Below are positions 6,927 through 14,117 of a stretch of 20,458 bases of DNA, in pieces (the first letter of the stretch is position 1; each line of letters begins with the position of its first letter). The stretch is from JARIHD01 sp041743655 (lineage in GTDB: Bacteria > Patescibacteriota > Saccharimonadia > Saccharimonadales > UBA4665). The stretch lies in NCBI GenBank assembly GCA_041743655.1, contig JBGTMJ010000020.1:1-20458 (forward strand), read 5' to 3'. The notes under the pieces were generated by a model. The model made no database searches, had not been told where the DNA came from, and saw only the letters and a list, made by a program, of their open reading frames with translations. A program made the translations under genes and the position numbers.

Positions 6927-8429
6927 ATGGACAATGCTACTAAACTAACACTGCTGGCACGCGTATATGATGTCGCAAGCCTTTCGCCTATCGACTACGC
7001 TGTCAAGATGAGTGAGCAACTCGGCACTCACGTGTACCTTAAGCGCGAGGACTTACAGCCCGTGCATTCGTTCAAGCTCCGTGGAGCCTACAATAAAATC
7101 GTGCAGCTAACGGATAAGGAACGTGCACGTGGAGTAATTGCCGCAAGCGCCGGAAACCACGCACAAGGAGTAGCATTAGCTGCTAAAAAACTTGGCATTT
7201 CAGCACTTATCGTCATGCCGCGCACAACGCCAGCAATTAAGATTGAAGCAGTGAAAGCGTATGGGGCTGAGATAGAACTCGTTGGCGACAGTTATTCCGA
7301 TGCAGCAGAGTATTGCAAGAAACTAATAAAGAAAACTGGACGGACGTATATCCACCCATTTGACGATCCACTGATCATTGCCGGCCAAGGCACGGTTGGA
7401 CGCGAGATTATAGAACAGCTCCCCTACGTAACCCACATATTTATCCCTGTTGGCGGCGGCGGCTTAATTGCGGGAATTGCTCAATATGTCAAAGCATTGC
7501 GTCCTGAAATAAAAGTTATTGGCGTGGAGCCCGAGGACAGCAACGCAATGCAGGCGTCGCTTGCTGCCAATAAGCGTGTAATCCTGCCCCATGTCGGTAT
7601 CTTTGCGGACGGTGTAGCCGTCAAGCAAGTCGGCGAAACTACATTTAGAATTGCCAAAGAATTCGTTAACGAATGCATTACGGTTAATACCGACCAGATC
7701 TGTGCCAGTATTAAAGCTATATTCGAAGAAACCCGCAGCATTGTAGAGTCAGCCGGAGCCCTGGGCGTTGCAGGCATCGCCCAATATGTCCTCGACCATG
7801 ATATGTCGGGAGCACACGCTGTCGCTGTCTGCTCTGGAGCCAACATGACCTTTGAACGCCTGCAGTTTATCGCCGAGAGGACTCTTTTAGGCAGCAACAA
7901 AGAAGTGTTGTTCGTCGTCACCATCCCCGAGCAACCCGGTGCCTTGCTGCATTTTTGTAGGACAGTGGTAAAGGGCCATAATATTACTCAGTTTGGCTAT
8001 CGGTTAAGAGAGCGCCACCAAGCACATATTTTTGTCGGCATCGGCATTAGTAATAACGCCGATAAGGATCAATTTGTCAAGAAAATGCGGGATTCGGGCT
8101 ACAGCTTTACCGATCTATCGTTTGATGATACTGCCAAAATGCATATACGTCATATGATTGGAGGCCCAGCGCCCGCGGCAGAACACGAGCATTTTTACCG
8201 TATCAATTTCCCCGAACGGCCCAGCGCGCTTAACGACTTTCTAGTTGCCATCAGTGGCAAATGGAATATTAGTCTGTTTCATTATCGTGGCCAAGGCGGC
8301 GATGAAGGCTCAGTACTGATCGGCATGGAGGCGGCAAATAAAAAGACACTCGAGCAGACTTTGCGTAAAACAGATTATGAATGGGAAAACGTTGATACAG
8401 CCGAGAGCTTAAGCTTATTTACAAAATAA
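6927..8429 (+). CDS. ilvA: Biosynthetic threonine dehydratase, long form with two ACT-like domains
   Basis: PLP enzyme converting threonine to 2-oxobutyrate and ammonia, the committed step of isoleucine synthesis. The 500-residue protein has the PLP lysine K50 in HSFKLRGAYNK, the cofactor phosphate loop PVGGGGLIAG around residues 175-184, and the substrate motif ASAGNHAQGVA. The catalytic part ends near residue 320. Two ACT-like repeats follow, starting LFVVTIPEQPGALLHFC and FYRINFPERPSALNDFL. This is the E. coli IlvA layout (514 residues), so allosteric control by Ile/Val is expected. Start ATG 6927 follows the ilvN stop by 2 bases, with an AAAGGA Shine-Dalgarno. Its stop is 20 bases from the convergent idi. 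RidA in the same operon would handle its imine product. Confidence 0.95.
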   Translation: MDNATKLTLLARVYDVASLSPIDYAVKMSEQLGTHVYLKREDLQPVHSFKLRGAYNKIVQLTDKERARGVIAASAGNHAQGVALAAKKLGISALIVMPRTTPAIKIEAVKAYGAEIELVGDSYSDAAEYCKKLIKKTGRTYIHPFDDPLIIAGQGTVGREIIEQLPYVTHIFIPVGGGGLIAGIAQYVKALRPEIKVIGVEPEDSNAMQASLAANKRVILPHVGIFADGVAVKQVGETTFRIAKEFVNECITVNTDQICASIKAIFEETRSIVESAGALGVAGIAQYVLDHDMSGAHAVAVCSGANMTFERLQFIAERTLLGSNKEVLFVVTIPEQPGALLHFCRTVVKGHNITQFGYRLRERHQAHIFVGIGISNNADKDQFVKKMRDSGYSFTDLSFDDTAKMHIRHMIGGPAPAAEHEHFYRINFPERPSALNDFLVAISGKWNISLFHYRGQGGDEGSVLIGMEAANKKTLEQTLRKTDYEWENVDTAESLSLFTK

Positions 8430-8449
8430 CCTGGCTCACACCGTGGTCG

Positions 8450-9004
8450 CTATAATGGTGCGACTAAAGATGCAAATGGTTCGGCGTCTTTTAGTTGAAG
8501 ATATTGGTCTTTCGCCCAGTAGCTCATGTGTTCGGCGTCAGCGTGCAACATGGTAACATATTCGGACCACTCCAGCCACAGGCATTCGTCTACTTCATTC
8601 GGGTTTGGTTGGGCATCATCTAAAGCATAGGCTATATAGACAGGACAGAATTCATTCTCGATCACATCCTCATACGGTGGCGCACTATACTGGTAGTGTG
8701 GCAAAACGACAGATATATTTTCAAGTTTATAAATGCCGAGCTCATATTTTGCAAGCCTGCGGATAGTATCTTCCATTATCTCGCCCGGTGCCGGATGCCC
8801 ACAAAGGCTGTTAGACCAGACGCCGGGATAAATCTTTTTGCTTAAAGCTCGGCGGGTTACCAGAATTTTGTTGTCGATACGCCTAAAAATATAACAAGAA
8901 AACGCTAAGTGTAGTTTTGTATTAGCGGCATGGCTTGCGAGCCCTACCTCGCCAGTAGGTACTCCGTTCTGATCAACAAATACAATCTTCCCCGATTCTT
9001 CCAT
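8450..9004 (-). CDS. idi: Isopentenyl-diphosphate delta-isomerase, type 1 (Nudix fold)
   Basis: Interconverts IPP and DMAPP for isoprenoid synthesis, using a divalent metal. The 184-residue protein shows the active-site Cys68 in WSNSLCGHPAPGE and the metal ligands His25 and His32 (HAANTKLHLAF) and His70. Glu116 lies in the second active-site motif VIENEFCPVY (114-123), and EVDECLWLEW follows. Residue numbers agree closely with E. coli Idi (His25, His32, Cys67, Glu116). It converges with ilvA, 20 bases apart. No Shine-Dalgarno; an extended -10 (TGGTATAGT) ends 7 bases before ATG, so a leaderless mRNA is likely. No other isoprenoid gene is in the window. Confidence 0.95.
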   Translation of the reverse strand: MEESGKIVFVDQNGVPTGEVGLASHAANTKLHLAFSCYIFRRIDNKILVTRRALSKKIYPGVWSNSLCGHPAPGEIMEDTIRRLAKYELGIYKLENISVVLPHYQYSAPPYEDVIENEFCPVYIAYALDDAQPNPNEVDECLWLEWSEYVTMLHADAEHMSYWAKDQYLQLKDAEPFASLVAPL

Positions 9005-9011
9005 GCAACTT

Positions 9012-9020
9012 ACTATACCA
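9012..9020 (-). promoter_or_regulatory. Extended -10 promoter of idi, leaderless type
   Basis: Minus strand TGGTATAGT (extended -10) with 7 bases between the hexamer and ATG 9004. No good -35 box at 17 bases. Transcription would begin at or beside the start codon. Confidence 0.5.
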
Positions 9021-9056
9021 GATTAATAACCAAAGACTGTTCCCTAAGCCAAAATA

Positions 9057-9629
9057 CTACTTTATTTTGTCGTCATGACCTTTGACTGCAGCTTCTATAA
9101 CATCACGTGGTAAGGCAGCGGATGCCAGTAGGGCACTGCGTACTTTTTCGATTGCATCTCCCCCCACGCTGGTAGCTGCATCAAGTGCACCACCTGCAGC
9201 CGCCTTTGCGGCATTGGAAGTGTCCGCGCCAATTTCACCTGCTGCCACAATGGCACCATCTACGGCCGCAACAGCTACGCTCGCGATATCGCTCCCGGTC
9301 TCTACCGTCGTAGCAACCGCACCTTGGACTGCTTCATGTATCGCCATAATGACATCACCGCCAACTTGGCTTACGCTCACAATGGCAGCATGCACTACCT
9401 GCTCAGCTGCATCCGTTGCCGACGTTCCAACCTGGCCGGCGCCTTTAATCCCTCCGCTCACTACTGAAGAAACACTTTCAATGCCGGCAGCCCCAACTTC
9501 ACCTACACCCCGAAAGACATTCACAATCTGGTTCTTAACAGTGCCGGTAATCGCGCTCATTATGTCGTCCGCACCGTTAACTGCTGCAACTACAGCATCA
9601 GTTGTCTCTTGAATTATTTGTTTAAGCAT
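9057..9629 (-). CDS. Ala/Gly/Val-rich protein of eight 22-residue repeats, unknown function
   Basis: I do not recognise a named family. The 190 residues divide into 22-residue units from the first Met (1-22, 23-44, 45-66, 67-88, 89-110, 111-132, 133-154, 155-176). Most units begin with VG or IG, then small and acidic residues, for example VGGDVIMAIHEAVQGAVATT. A unit of 22 equals two 11-residue (hendecad) turns, the periodicity of amphipathic helices seen in alpha-synuclein, apolipoproteins and group 3 LEA proteins. The helix would be weakly amphipathic and Ala-rich, with no signal peptide and no strong membrane span. A strong GGGAGGG Shine-Dalgarno precedes ATG 9629. It lies between rpsJ and idi on the minus strand. 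Possible roles are membrane-surface binding or stress protection, but this is speculation. Confidence 0.8.
   Translation of the reverse strand: MLKQIIQETTDAVVAAVNGADDIMSAITGTVKNQIVNVFRGVGEVGAAGIESVSSVVSGGIKGAGQVGTSATDAAEQVVHAAIVSVSQVGGDVIMAIHEAVQGAVATTVETGSDIASVAVAAVDGAIVAAGEIGADTSNAAKAAAGGALDAATSVGGDAIEKVRSALLASAALPRDVIEAAVKGHDDKIK
9102..9629 (-). repeat. Eight tandem 22-codon (66-base) repeats
   Basis: Repeat units are conserved in protein period and in hydrophobic pattern but diverged in DNA, so they are old duplications or are kept by structural selection rather than recent tandem copies. The units at residues 67-176 are clearest; the first two are weaker. Confidence 0.65.
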
Positions 9630-9773
9630 ACTGCCCTCCCTTTATCTTATATATTTATAATGTAACCTTTATACGTGTAGTCAGCAATTCGAACCCTATC
9701 TTAGAAAACATCATGCCTCTGAATCAGAATGGAGATGTCATGTAATCTAATCTATGACCTAGTGGCGGTCACC

Positions 9774-10109
9774 TTACATCTTGATTTCTACGTCGCAACC
9801 AGCTGGTAGGCTCAAATTCATGAGTGCATCAATAGTCTTTGGCGTTGGCTCGGTCACATCAATAAGACGCTTATGGATACGCATCTCGAACTGTTCGCGA
9901 CCCTTCTTGAATACGTGCGGACTCTTAACCACTGTAAACATGCTGCGGTCAGTAGGCAGCGGGATTGGGCCGGCGATAACAGCACCGTTTCGCAGTGCGG
10001 TGTCAACGATCTGGCGGGCAGCCAAATCAATTACTTTATGATCATACGCCTTCAGGCGGATGCGGATGCGTTGTTTGGCATCTGGTTTGCTAGCGGGTGT
10101 CGTGCTCAT
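9774..10109 (-). CDS. rpsJ: 30S ribosomal protein S10
   Basis: 30S head protein, also known as the transcription antitermination factor NusE. From ATG 10109 the protein has 111 residues. The core begins QRIRIRLKAYDHKVIDLAAR and continues with GPIPLPTDRSMFTVVKSPHV and FEMRIHKRLIDVTEPTPKTI, all diagnostic of S10. The N-terminus carries about 11 extra residues (MSTTPASKPDAK). A GTG-started extension to 10130 exists, but AAGGA sits 6 bases before ATG 10109, which decides the start. In most bacteria rpsJ is directly followed by rplC; here about 6 kb of other genes separate them. Confidence 0.96.
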   Translation of the reverse strand: MSTTPASKPDAKQRIRIRLKAYDHKVIDLAARQIVDTALRNGAVIAGPIPLPTDRSMFTVVKSPHVFKKGREQFEMRIHKRLIDVTEPTPKTIDALMNLSLPAGCDVEIKM

Positions 10110-10208
10110 AATTTCCTTTCTTATTTGCACTCTAACGTGTACAACCGTTAGTTACTTGTTAATGATGAACATTTTACAATAAATTACCAAAAAGTGAAAG
10201 GTTTGCCA

Positions 10209-10505
10209 TCATAAATCTACCCATAAATCCTCACTATGCAGCTCTTTTCCGTGATAGAATAGCGGCATTACACATTGACCAGCTGTTAGTGCTACCTCAG
10301 CAGCCCGTTCCCTGGTGGCAAATGAACTGTCACTCAGCACAAAACCTTGTTCCCCCCTAACCGGCATTTGACACTGGAGTTCCATGACCATGTATTTCAT
10401 AAGATCCGGATGCCTAGCCGGCGGCGGGAGCGTGTATATTTTGTCATTTTGATTGATAGCAACGGCATCTACCTGTAGTGTTGGGTTGGTCTTGGATAAT
10501 TCCAT
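10209..10505 (-). CDS. Small phage-like conserved hypothetical protein
   Basis: From ATG 10505 the protein has 98 residues; GTG 10529 is a possible earlier start (106) but directly abuts the tuf terminator. The middle and end read GEQGFVLSDSSFATRERAAE, ALTAGQ, then HGKELHSEDLW. As I remember it, this resembles a family of short uncharacterised proteins common in phages and proteobacteria, with the pattern GFxTSxGRFVxRxEAxxIAxxAGQ and a SEDLW end; the match is from memory and moderate. The preceding part holds LPPPARHPDLMKYMVME, which also fits that family. It lies between tuf and rpsJ on the same strand, 100 bases before rpsJ. No function is known to me. Confidence 0.7.
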   Translation of the reverse strand: MELSKTNPTLQVDAVAINQNDKIYTLPPPARHPDLMKYMVMELQCQMPVRGEQGFVLSDSSFATRERAAEVALTAGQCVMPLFYHGKELHSEDLWVDL

Positions 10506-10531
10506 GGACTTGTCTTCTGTAGTTTTCACTT

Positions 10532-10561
10532 AAAAAAGAGGAGATTAATCCCCTCTTTTTT
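10532..10561 (-). terminator. Terminator after tuf
   Basis: AAAAAAGAGG (10532-10541) pairs with CCTCTTTTTT (10552-10561); GAT/ATC extends the stem inward. It works on either strand and lies 21 bases after the tuf stop, so tuf mRNA should end here. The small gene downstream and rpsJ need read-through or another promoter. Confidence 0.8.
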
Positions 10562-10581
10562 AGTCTCGCAATAGTTACCTA

Positions 10582-11766
10582 TTACTTAACGACTTTGGTT
10601 ACTACACCGGCACCAACAGTGCGGCCGCCTTCGCGAATAGCGAAGCGGAGGCCTTGTTCCATGGCGATAGGAGCAAGCAATTTGATCTTGAAAGTTACGG
10701 TGTCACCTGGCATAACCATTTCTTTGTCGGCTGGCAATTCAACTTCACCAGTTACGTCTGTCGTGCGGAAGTAGAACTGTGGCTTGTAGCCCTTGAAGAA
10801 TGGTGTGTGACGTCCACCTTCTTCTTTAGCAAGAACGTAGACCTCTGAATCAAATTCAGTGTGGGGAGTAACTGTACCTGGCTTGGCAAGTACCTGGCCA
10901 CGCTCAATGTCGTCGCGCTCAATACCGCGCAAGAGAACACCGGCATTATCGCCAGCTTGACCTTGGTCGAGCTGCTTTTTGAAAGCTTCAATACCAGTTA
11001 CAACACTCTTGCGGGTGTCGCGTATACCGACAATTTCAACTTCTTCGTTAATCTTAACGACACCTTGCTCAATACGGCCGGTAGCGACGGTACCGCGACC
11101 TTTGATTGAAAATACATCCTCAATCGGCATTAGGAAAGGCTTGTCTAGATCGCGCTGTGGCTGTGGGATGTAGTCGTCCATAGCCTTAACGAGTTCCATC
11201 ACAGCATCTTCGTTAGCAGCATCGCCAGCAAGCGCTTTGGCAGCAGAACCACGGACAATAGGACAGTCTTTGTCGAAACCGTTCTTTTCGAGCAGTTCCC
11301 GGACTTCTTCTTCGACCAGGTCAGTAAGCTCTGGGTCAGCAAGGTCCATCTTGTTCAAGAAAACAAGAATCTTAGGCACACCAACCTGCTTGGCGAGCAA
11401 TACGTGCTCGCGGGTCTGAGGCATGGGGCCGTCAGCTGCAGAAACCACGAGGATAGCACCATCAATCTGGGCAGCACCAGTGATCATGTTCTTGACGTAG
11501 TCAGCGTGTCCTGGCATGTCAACATGCGCGTAGTGACGCTTTTCGCTTTCGTACTCCTGGTGGGAAGTAGCAATCGTGATACCACGTTGACGCTCTTCAG
11601 GAGCGTTGTCGATCTGGTCATAAGCGACTGGCTTGTTTACTGCGCCTGGGAGGCGCTTTGCGAGTACAGCTGTAATAGCTGCGGTAAGTGTAGTCTTACC
11701 GTGATCAACGTGGCCCATGGTGCCAACGTTAACGTGCGGCTTGCTACGATCAAATGTTGCTGCCAT
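10582..11766 (-). CDS. tuf: Translation elongation factor Tu
   Basis: GTPase that delivers aminoacyl-tRNA to the ribosome. The 394 residues show G1 GHVDHGKT (18-25), switch I with RGITIATSH, G3 DMPGHADY (83-90), G4 NKMD (138-141) and G5 SAAKAL. Domains II and III run to GGRTVGAGVVTKVVK. In G3 the usual Cys of DCPGH is Met. Thr383 in GGRTVG matches E. coli Thr382, the residue phosphorylated by the Doc toxin; a Doc gene lies at 17525-17908. AAGGAG sits about 10 bases before ATG 11766, and a good promoter lies 69 bases upstream (11835-11863). In standard str operons tuf follows fusA directly; here about 6.4 kb intervenes. Confidence 0.98.
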   Translation of the reverse strand: MAATFDRSKPHVNVGTMGHVDHGKTTLTAAITAVLAKRLPGAVNKPVAYDQIDNAPEERQRGITIATSHQEYESEKRHYAHVDMPGHADYVKNMITGAAQIDGAILVVSAADGPMPQTREHVLLAKQVGVPKILVFLNKMDLADPELTDLVEEEVRELLEKNGFDKDCPIVRGSAAKALAGDAANEDAVMELVKAMDDYIPQPQRDLDKPFLMPIEDVFSIKGRGTVATGRIEQGVVKINEEVEIVGIRDTRKSVVTGIEAFKKQLDQGQAGDNAGVLLRGIERDDIERGQVLAKPGTVTPHTEFDSEVYVLAKEEGGRHTPFFKGYKPQFYFRTTDVTGEVELPADKEMVMPGDTVTFKIKLLAPIAMEQGLRFAIREGGRTVGAGVVTKVVK

Positions 11767-11834
11767 GTATAAATGACTCCTTGTAGTTAGTATTTACTGT
11801 ATGAGAAATATAAACTCACACAAGTGACCGATAC

Positions 11835-11863
11835 ATTGTAACCAAAAGTGTTACTCCTGTAAA
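11835..11863 (-). promoter_or_regulatory. Promoter of tuf
   Basis: Minus strand TTTACA (11858-11863), 17-base spacer, TACAAT (11835-11840), giving a leader of about 62 bases. This independent promoter fits the separation of tuf from fusA. Confidence 0.7.
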
Positions 11864-12060
11864 GTGCAAGTCCTACTTTGTAGAGTAGTTCACGATATTT
11901 AAAGCGCCTAGTACCGGAAAACGCAAGAAAACAATTGTGAACACTTGCATTAATGATCACCTGTACCATATACTCAGTAGCGATGAACACTCTTATAACA
12001 ATCAGCAAGAATAATGCCTTTTATTTTTGGTTTTTTAATAGCCCAAACGCGGGAGAGTTG
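11864..12060. other. Intergenic region between tuf and the kinase operon
   Basis: About 390 bases separate tuf from the kinase gene; apart from the promoters and hairpin listed, nothing was recognised. A 73-codon frame on the minus strand (11787-12008) covers the tuf promoter and looks random. The stretch is AT-rich and divergent, with regulatory space for both sides. Confidence 0.5.
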
Positions 12061-12088
12061 TTGACGTCCTAAGAAAATCATACATAAT
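12061..12088 (+). promoter_or_regulatory. Promoter of the kinase-DAHP synthase operon
   Basis: TTGACG (12061-12066), 16-base spacer, CATAAT (12083-12088). Predicted start near 12095, just ahead of a terminator hairpin. Confidence 0.6.
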
Positions 12089-12108
12089 AAATAAAGAAGC
12101 AACCACAC

Positions 12109-12129
12109 CTCCCGAAAAGGGAGTTTTTT
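12109..12129 (+). terminator. Terminator hairpin in the leader of the kinase operon
   Basis: CTCCC (12109-12113), GAAAA loop, GGGAG (12119-12123), then TTTTTT (12124-12129). It sits between a good promoter and the GTG start at 12155. A competing pairing, ACCTCCC (12107-12113) with GGGAAAGGT (12138-12146, two bulged bases), would break it while covering the likely ribosome site. Confidence 0.65.
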
Positions 12130-12154
12130 GTTTTATAGGGAAAGGTAAAGAGAA

Positions 12155-13129
12155 GTGATAAAAGTTCTGGGAATCGGCGAATCAGTAGTTGATACTACAT
12201 CAATAGTCAAGCGCGACAATAGCGGAGCGGAAGAAGTACTCGCTTCATACAAAGATGCGGGCGGTCCCGTACTCTCTGCTCTGATACTTTTGTCCAGGCT
12301 TGGCTATGAATGCAGCTTCATGACTTCATTGGGACAGGACACCGAAGGTAAATTGATTAGGGATACACTAAAGCATGAAGGCGTCAGGCTTATCAAGCAC
12401 CTACAGCCGACCACCAAGAAACATACGATAGTGGTTAATGCCAACACGGGACAACGGGAAAAGTTCCGCGGGACAACAGTGCATTCCCCTATCCAAGGCA
12501 TCGCTCCAAGCCACGTACGATCATTTGACATTATCATTGTGGATCGTCACGAGCGTACAGCTTTTTATGAGGTTATAAAACACAAGAGTTCAAAAACTCT
12601 CCTCATTTCTGATCCGTCGACGGAAGTCTCTGCTTTTACGCTCCAGATGCTCCGTCATTCTGCATGCCCTATTGTGCCTATCGAATCATTAGCTGTATTG
12701 GGACAGGGAAAATCCTTAGTACGTGCCTTACAGCACCTTTATGTAAGTTGCGGTAAATCGTACGTAGTCACGCTAGGAGAGTTAGGAAGCCTTATATATG
12801 ACGGGCAGAGCACGAAACTCGTGCCCCCTTTAGTCGTAACGACAATTGACACATTGGGTGCAGGAGACGTCTACCGCGGAGCATTTGCTCATATGCTCGC
12901 ACAAGACAAATCATTATTAGAATGTGCTGTCTATGCTAACACTGCTGCAGCGTTACAGTGCACCAAACAGGGCAACGCACATGCCATACCGTCTAAAGAT
13001 GAGATCAATCACCACTTGCATAACACTCGCTACAGCAACGTGGGCATGTCTACGGTTAAAACATATTTTTCATCAATGAATCCGTTACCTGTTAAGCGTG
13101 CTGCGACACCCGCTACAATAAATGTTTAG
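12155..13129 (+). CDS. PfkB/ribokinase-family sugar kinase, substrate unknown
   Basis: ATP-dependent kinase of the ribokinase superfamily. The 324-residue protein has the N-terminal sheet start VLGIGESVVDT (4-14) and the AGGPVLSALILLSRLG segment with the Gly-Gly motif (35-50). SLGQDTEGKLI follows, and the C-terminal PfkB signature DTLGAGDVYRGAF (232-244) has the catalytic base Asp238. The substrate cannot be told from sequence; members use ribose, fructose phosphates, adenosine, ketodeoxygluconate and others. The start is GTG 12155 (GTGATAAAAG). About 45 residues beyond the kinase fold at the C-terminus look unstructured. It lies 13 bases before the DAHP synthase gene, so the two form an operon. 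Confidence 0.85.
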   Translation: MIKVLGIGESVVDTTSIVKRDNSGAEEVLASYKDAGGPVLSALILLSRLGYECSFMTSLGQDTEGKLIRDTLKHEGVRLIKHLQPTTKKHTIVVNANTGQREKFRGTTVHSPIQGIAPSHVRSFDIIIVDRHERTAFYEVIKHKSSKTLLISDPSTEVSAFTLQMLRHSACPIVPIESLAVLGQGKSLVRALQHLYVSCGKSYVVTLGELGSLIYDGQSTKLVPPLVVTTIDTLGAGDVYRGAFAHMLAQDKSLLECAVYANTAAALQCTKQGNAHAIPSKDEINHHLHNTRYSNVGMSTVKTYFSSMNPLPVKRAATPATINV

Positions 13130-13142
13130 GGAAGGACATTTT

Positions 13143-13928
13143 ATGCGTCACAAACCAATTATCATTGCCGGTCCCTGTGCGGCCGAATCGCAAGAGCAAA
13201 TAGATATAGCTATCCGTGAAGCCACAAAGCGTGATGTTGACTTTTTACGCGTTAATTTATGGAAGCCGCGTACCAAGCCTGGATTTGAAGGGCTGGGTGA
13301 AAAGGGCCTATCACTGCTTGTCCGTACTGCCCAAGCTGGTGTTAACCCCGGACTTGAAGTCATTATGCCCGAGCACGCTGCACTGGTCATGGATACTGTG
13401 TTGCCGCATCTCAAGCGTGACGGCAAACTTCTGCTATGGATTGGCGCCCGCAACCAGAACCATATTGTGCAGCGGGAAATCGCCCGTCTTGCAGCCCGTG
13501 ATCCCCGGGTGGTGCTAATGGTCAAAAACCAACCTTGGGTTAGCCAAGACCATTGGGAAGGTATCATCGGGCACGTCCTGAGTGCCGGACTGTCAAAAGA
13601 GAACTTGTTGAATTGCCATCGGGGTTTCGCCCCATCCGGGAGCAACCCATCAGGGCTACGCAACATACCCGACCACGACATGGCAATGAGTATCAAGGAA
13701 ACTACGGGCGTACCAGTTATCTTTGACCCTTCACATACTGGTGGTAACGTACCAAATGTATTTCGGGTTGCTGAAGTCGCATCTGCGTACGATATCAATG
13801 GAATTATTATCGAGGTCCATCACGACCCAGCACATGCCTTAACCGACCAAAAGCAACAGATCACATGGCCGGAATTTGACATGCTCATGGAGACAATGAG
13901 CCAGAAAACTTTAGCTTTACAGCTCTAA
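13143..13928 (+). CDS. DAHP synthase, type I beta-like (Bacteroidota-type core without chorismate mutase)
   Basis: Condenses phosphoenolpyruvate with erythrose 4-phosphate, the first step of the shikimate pathway. From ATG 13143 (GGAAGGA upstream) it has 261 residues. Metal ligands of the family are all present: Cys12 in IAGPCAAES, His198 in FDPSHTGG, Glu224 in IIIEVHHDP and Asp235 in LTDQKQQI. The substrate motif WKPRTKPGFEGLGEKGL (40-56) has KPRT, which separates DAHP synthases from KDO-8-phosphate synthases (KANR), and WIGARN and CHRGF follow. WKPRT and CHRGF resemble the catalytic part of the Bacteroidota bifunctional enzymes, but no chorismate mutase domain is attached. A small hairpin (ACAGCT/AGCTGT) overlaps the stop codon. 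No other shikimate gene is present. Confidence 0.88.
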   Translation: MRHKPIIIAGPCAAESQEQIDIAIREATKRDVDFLRVNLWKPRTKPGFEGLGEKGLSLLVRTAQAGVNPGLEVIMPEHAALVMDTVLPHLKRDGKLLLWIGARNQNHIVQREIARLAARDPRVVLMVKNQPWVSQDHWEGIIGHVLSAGLSKENLLNCHRGFAPSGSNPSGLRNIPDHDMAMSIKETTGVPVIFDPSHTGGNVPNVFRVAEVASAYDINGIIIEVHHDPAHALTDQKQQITWPEFDMLMETMSQKTLALQL

Positions 13929-14012
13929 GCTGTCACAGATTCAGGCTTAGAATCCTACTAGTTTACCAGTTGATATGTGGTTCTGAGGGCCAGGTGTGCC
14001 TGTACGCCTGTA

Positions 14013-14041
14013 TTGACTTACATACTTAAACGTGATATTTG
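14013..14041 (+). promoter_or_regulatory. Possible promoter of the xylanase gene
   Basis: TTGACT (14013-14018), 17-base spacer, TATTTG (14036-14041). The -10 is weak; TATATT near 14083 is an alternative. The region 13929-14117 holds nothing else recognised. Confidence 0.3.
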
Positions 14042-14117
14042 TATCCATTGTGACTAGTCCTGAATTCCACCCTATATTAAGACAGACTCCCCCGATGCTG
14101 CGGCAAAGGGAGGCTGC

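Noticed and set aside
8430..8449. Terminator between convergent ilvA and idi
   Set aside because: Only a 5-bp GTCGC/GCGAC stem without a T-run is present, too weak to call.
9082..9612. 176-codon frame opposite the 22-residue repeat protein
   Set aside because: It mirrors the repeats of the sense gene; its Ala/Pro/Thr-rich product is a by-product of the GC-rich antisense codons, and it lacks a Shine-Dalgarno.
9685..9700. GGTTCGAAT on the minus strand, like a tRNA T-loop
   Set aside because: The flanking bases do not form a T-stem and no acceptor or anticodon stem fits.
11787..12008. 73-codon frame on the minus strand upstream of tuf
   Set aside because: It overlaps the tuf promoter and leader, has no Shine-Dalgarno and no recognisable composition.
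13148..13798. 216-codon frame opposite the DAHP synthase gene
   Set aside because: Shadow of a gene with all catalytic residues; the product is Ser/Arg/Pro-rich and low in family features.
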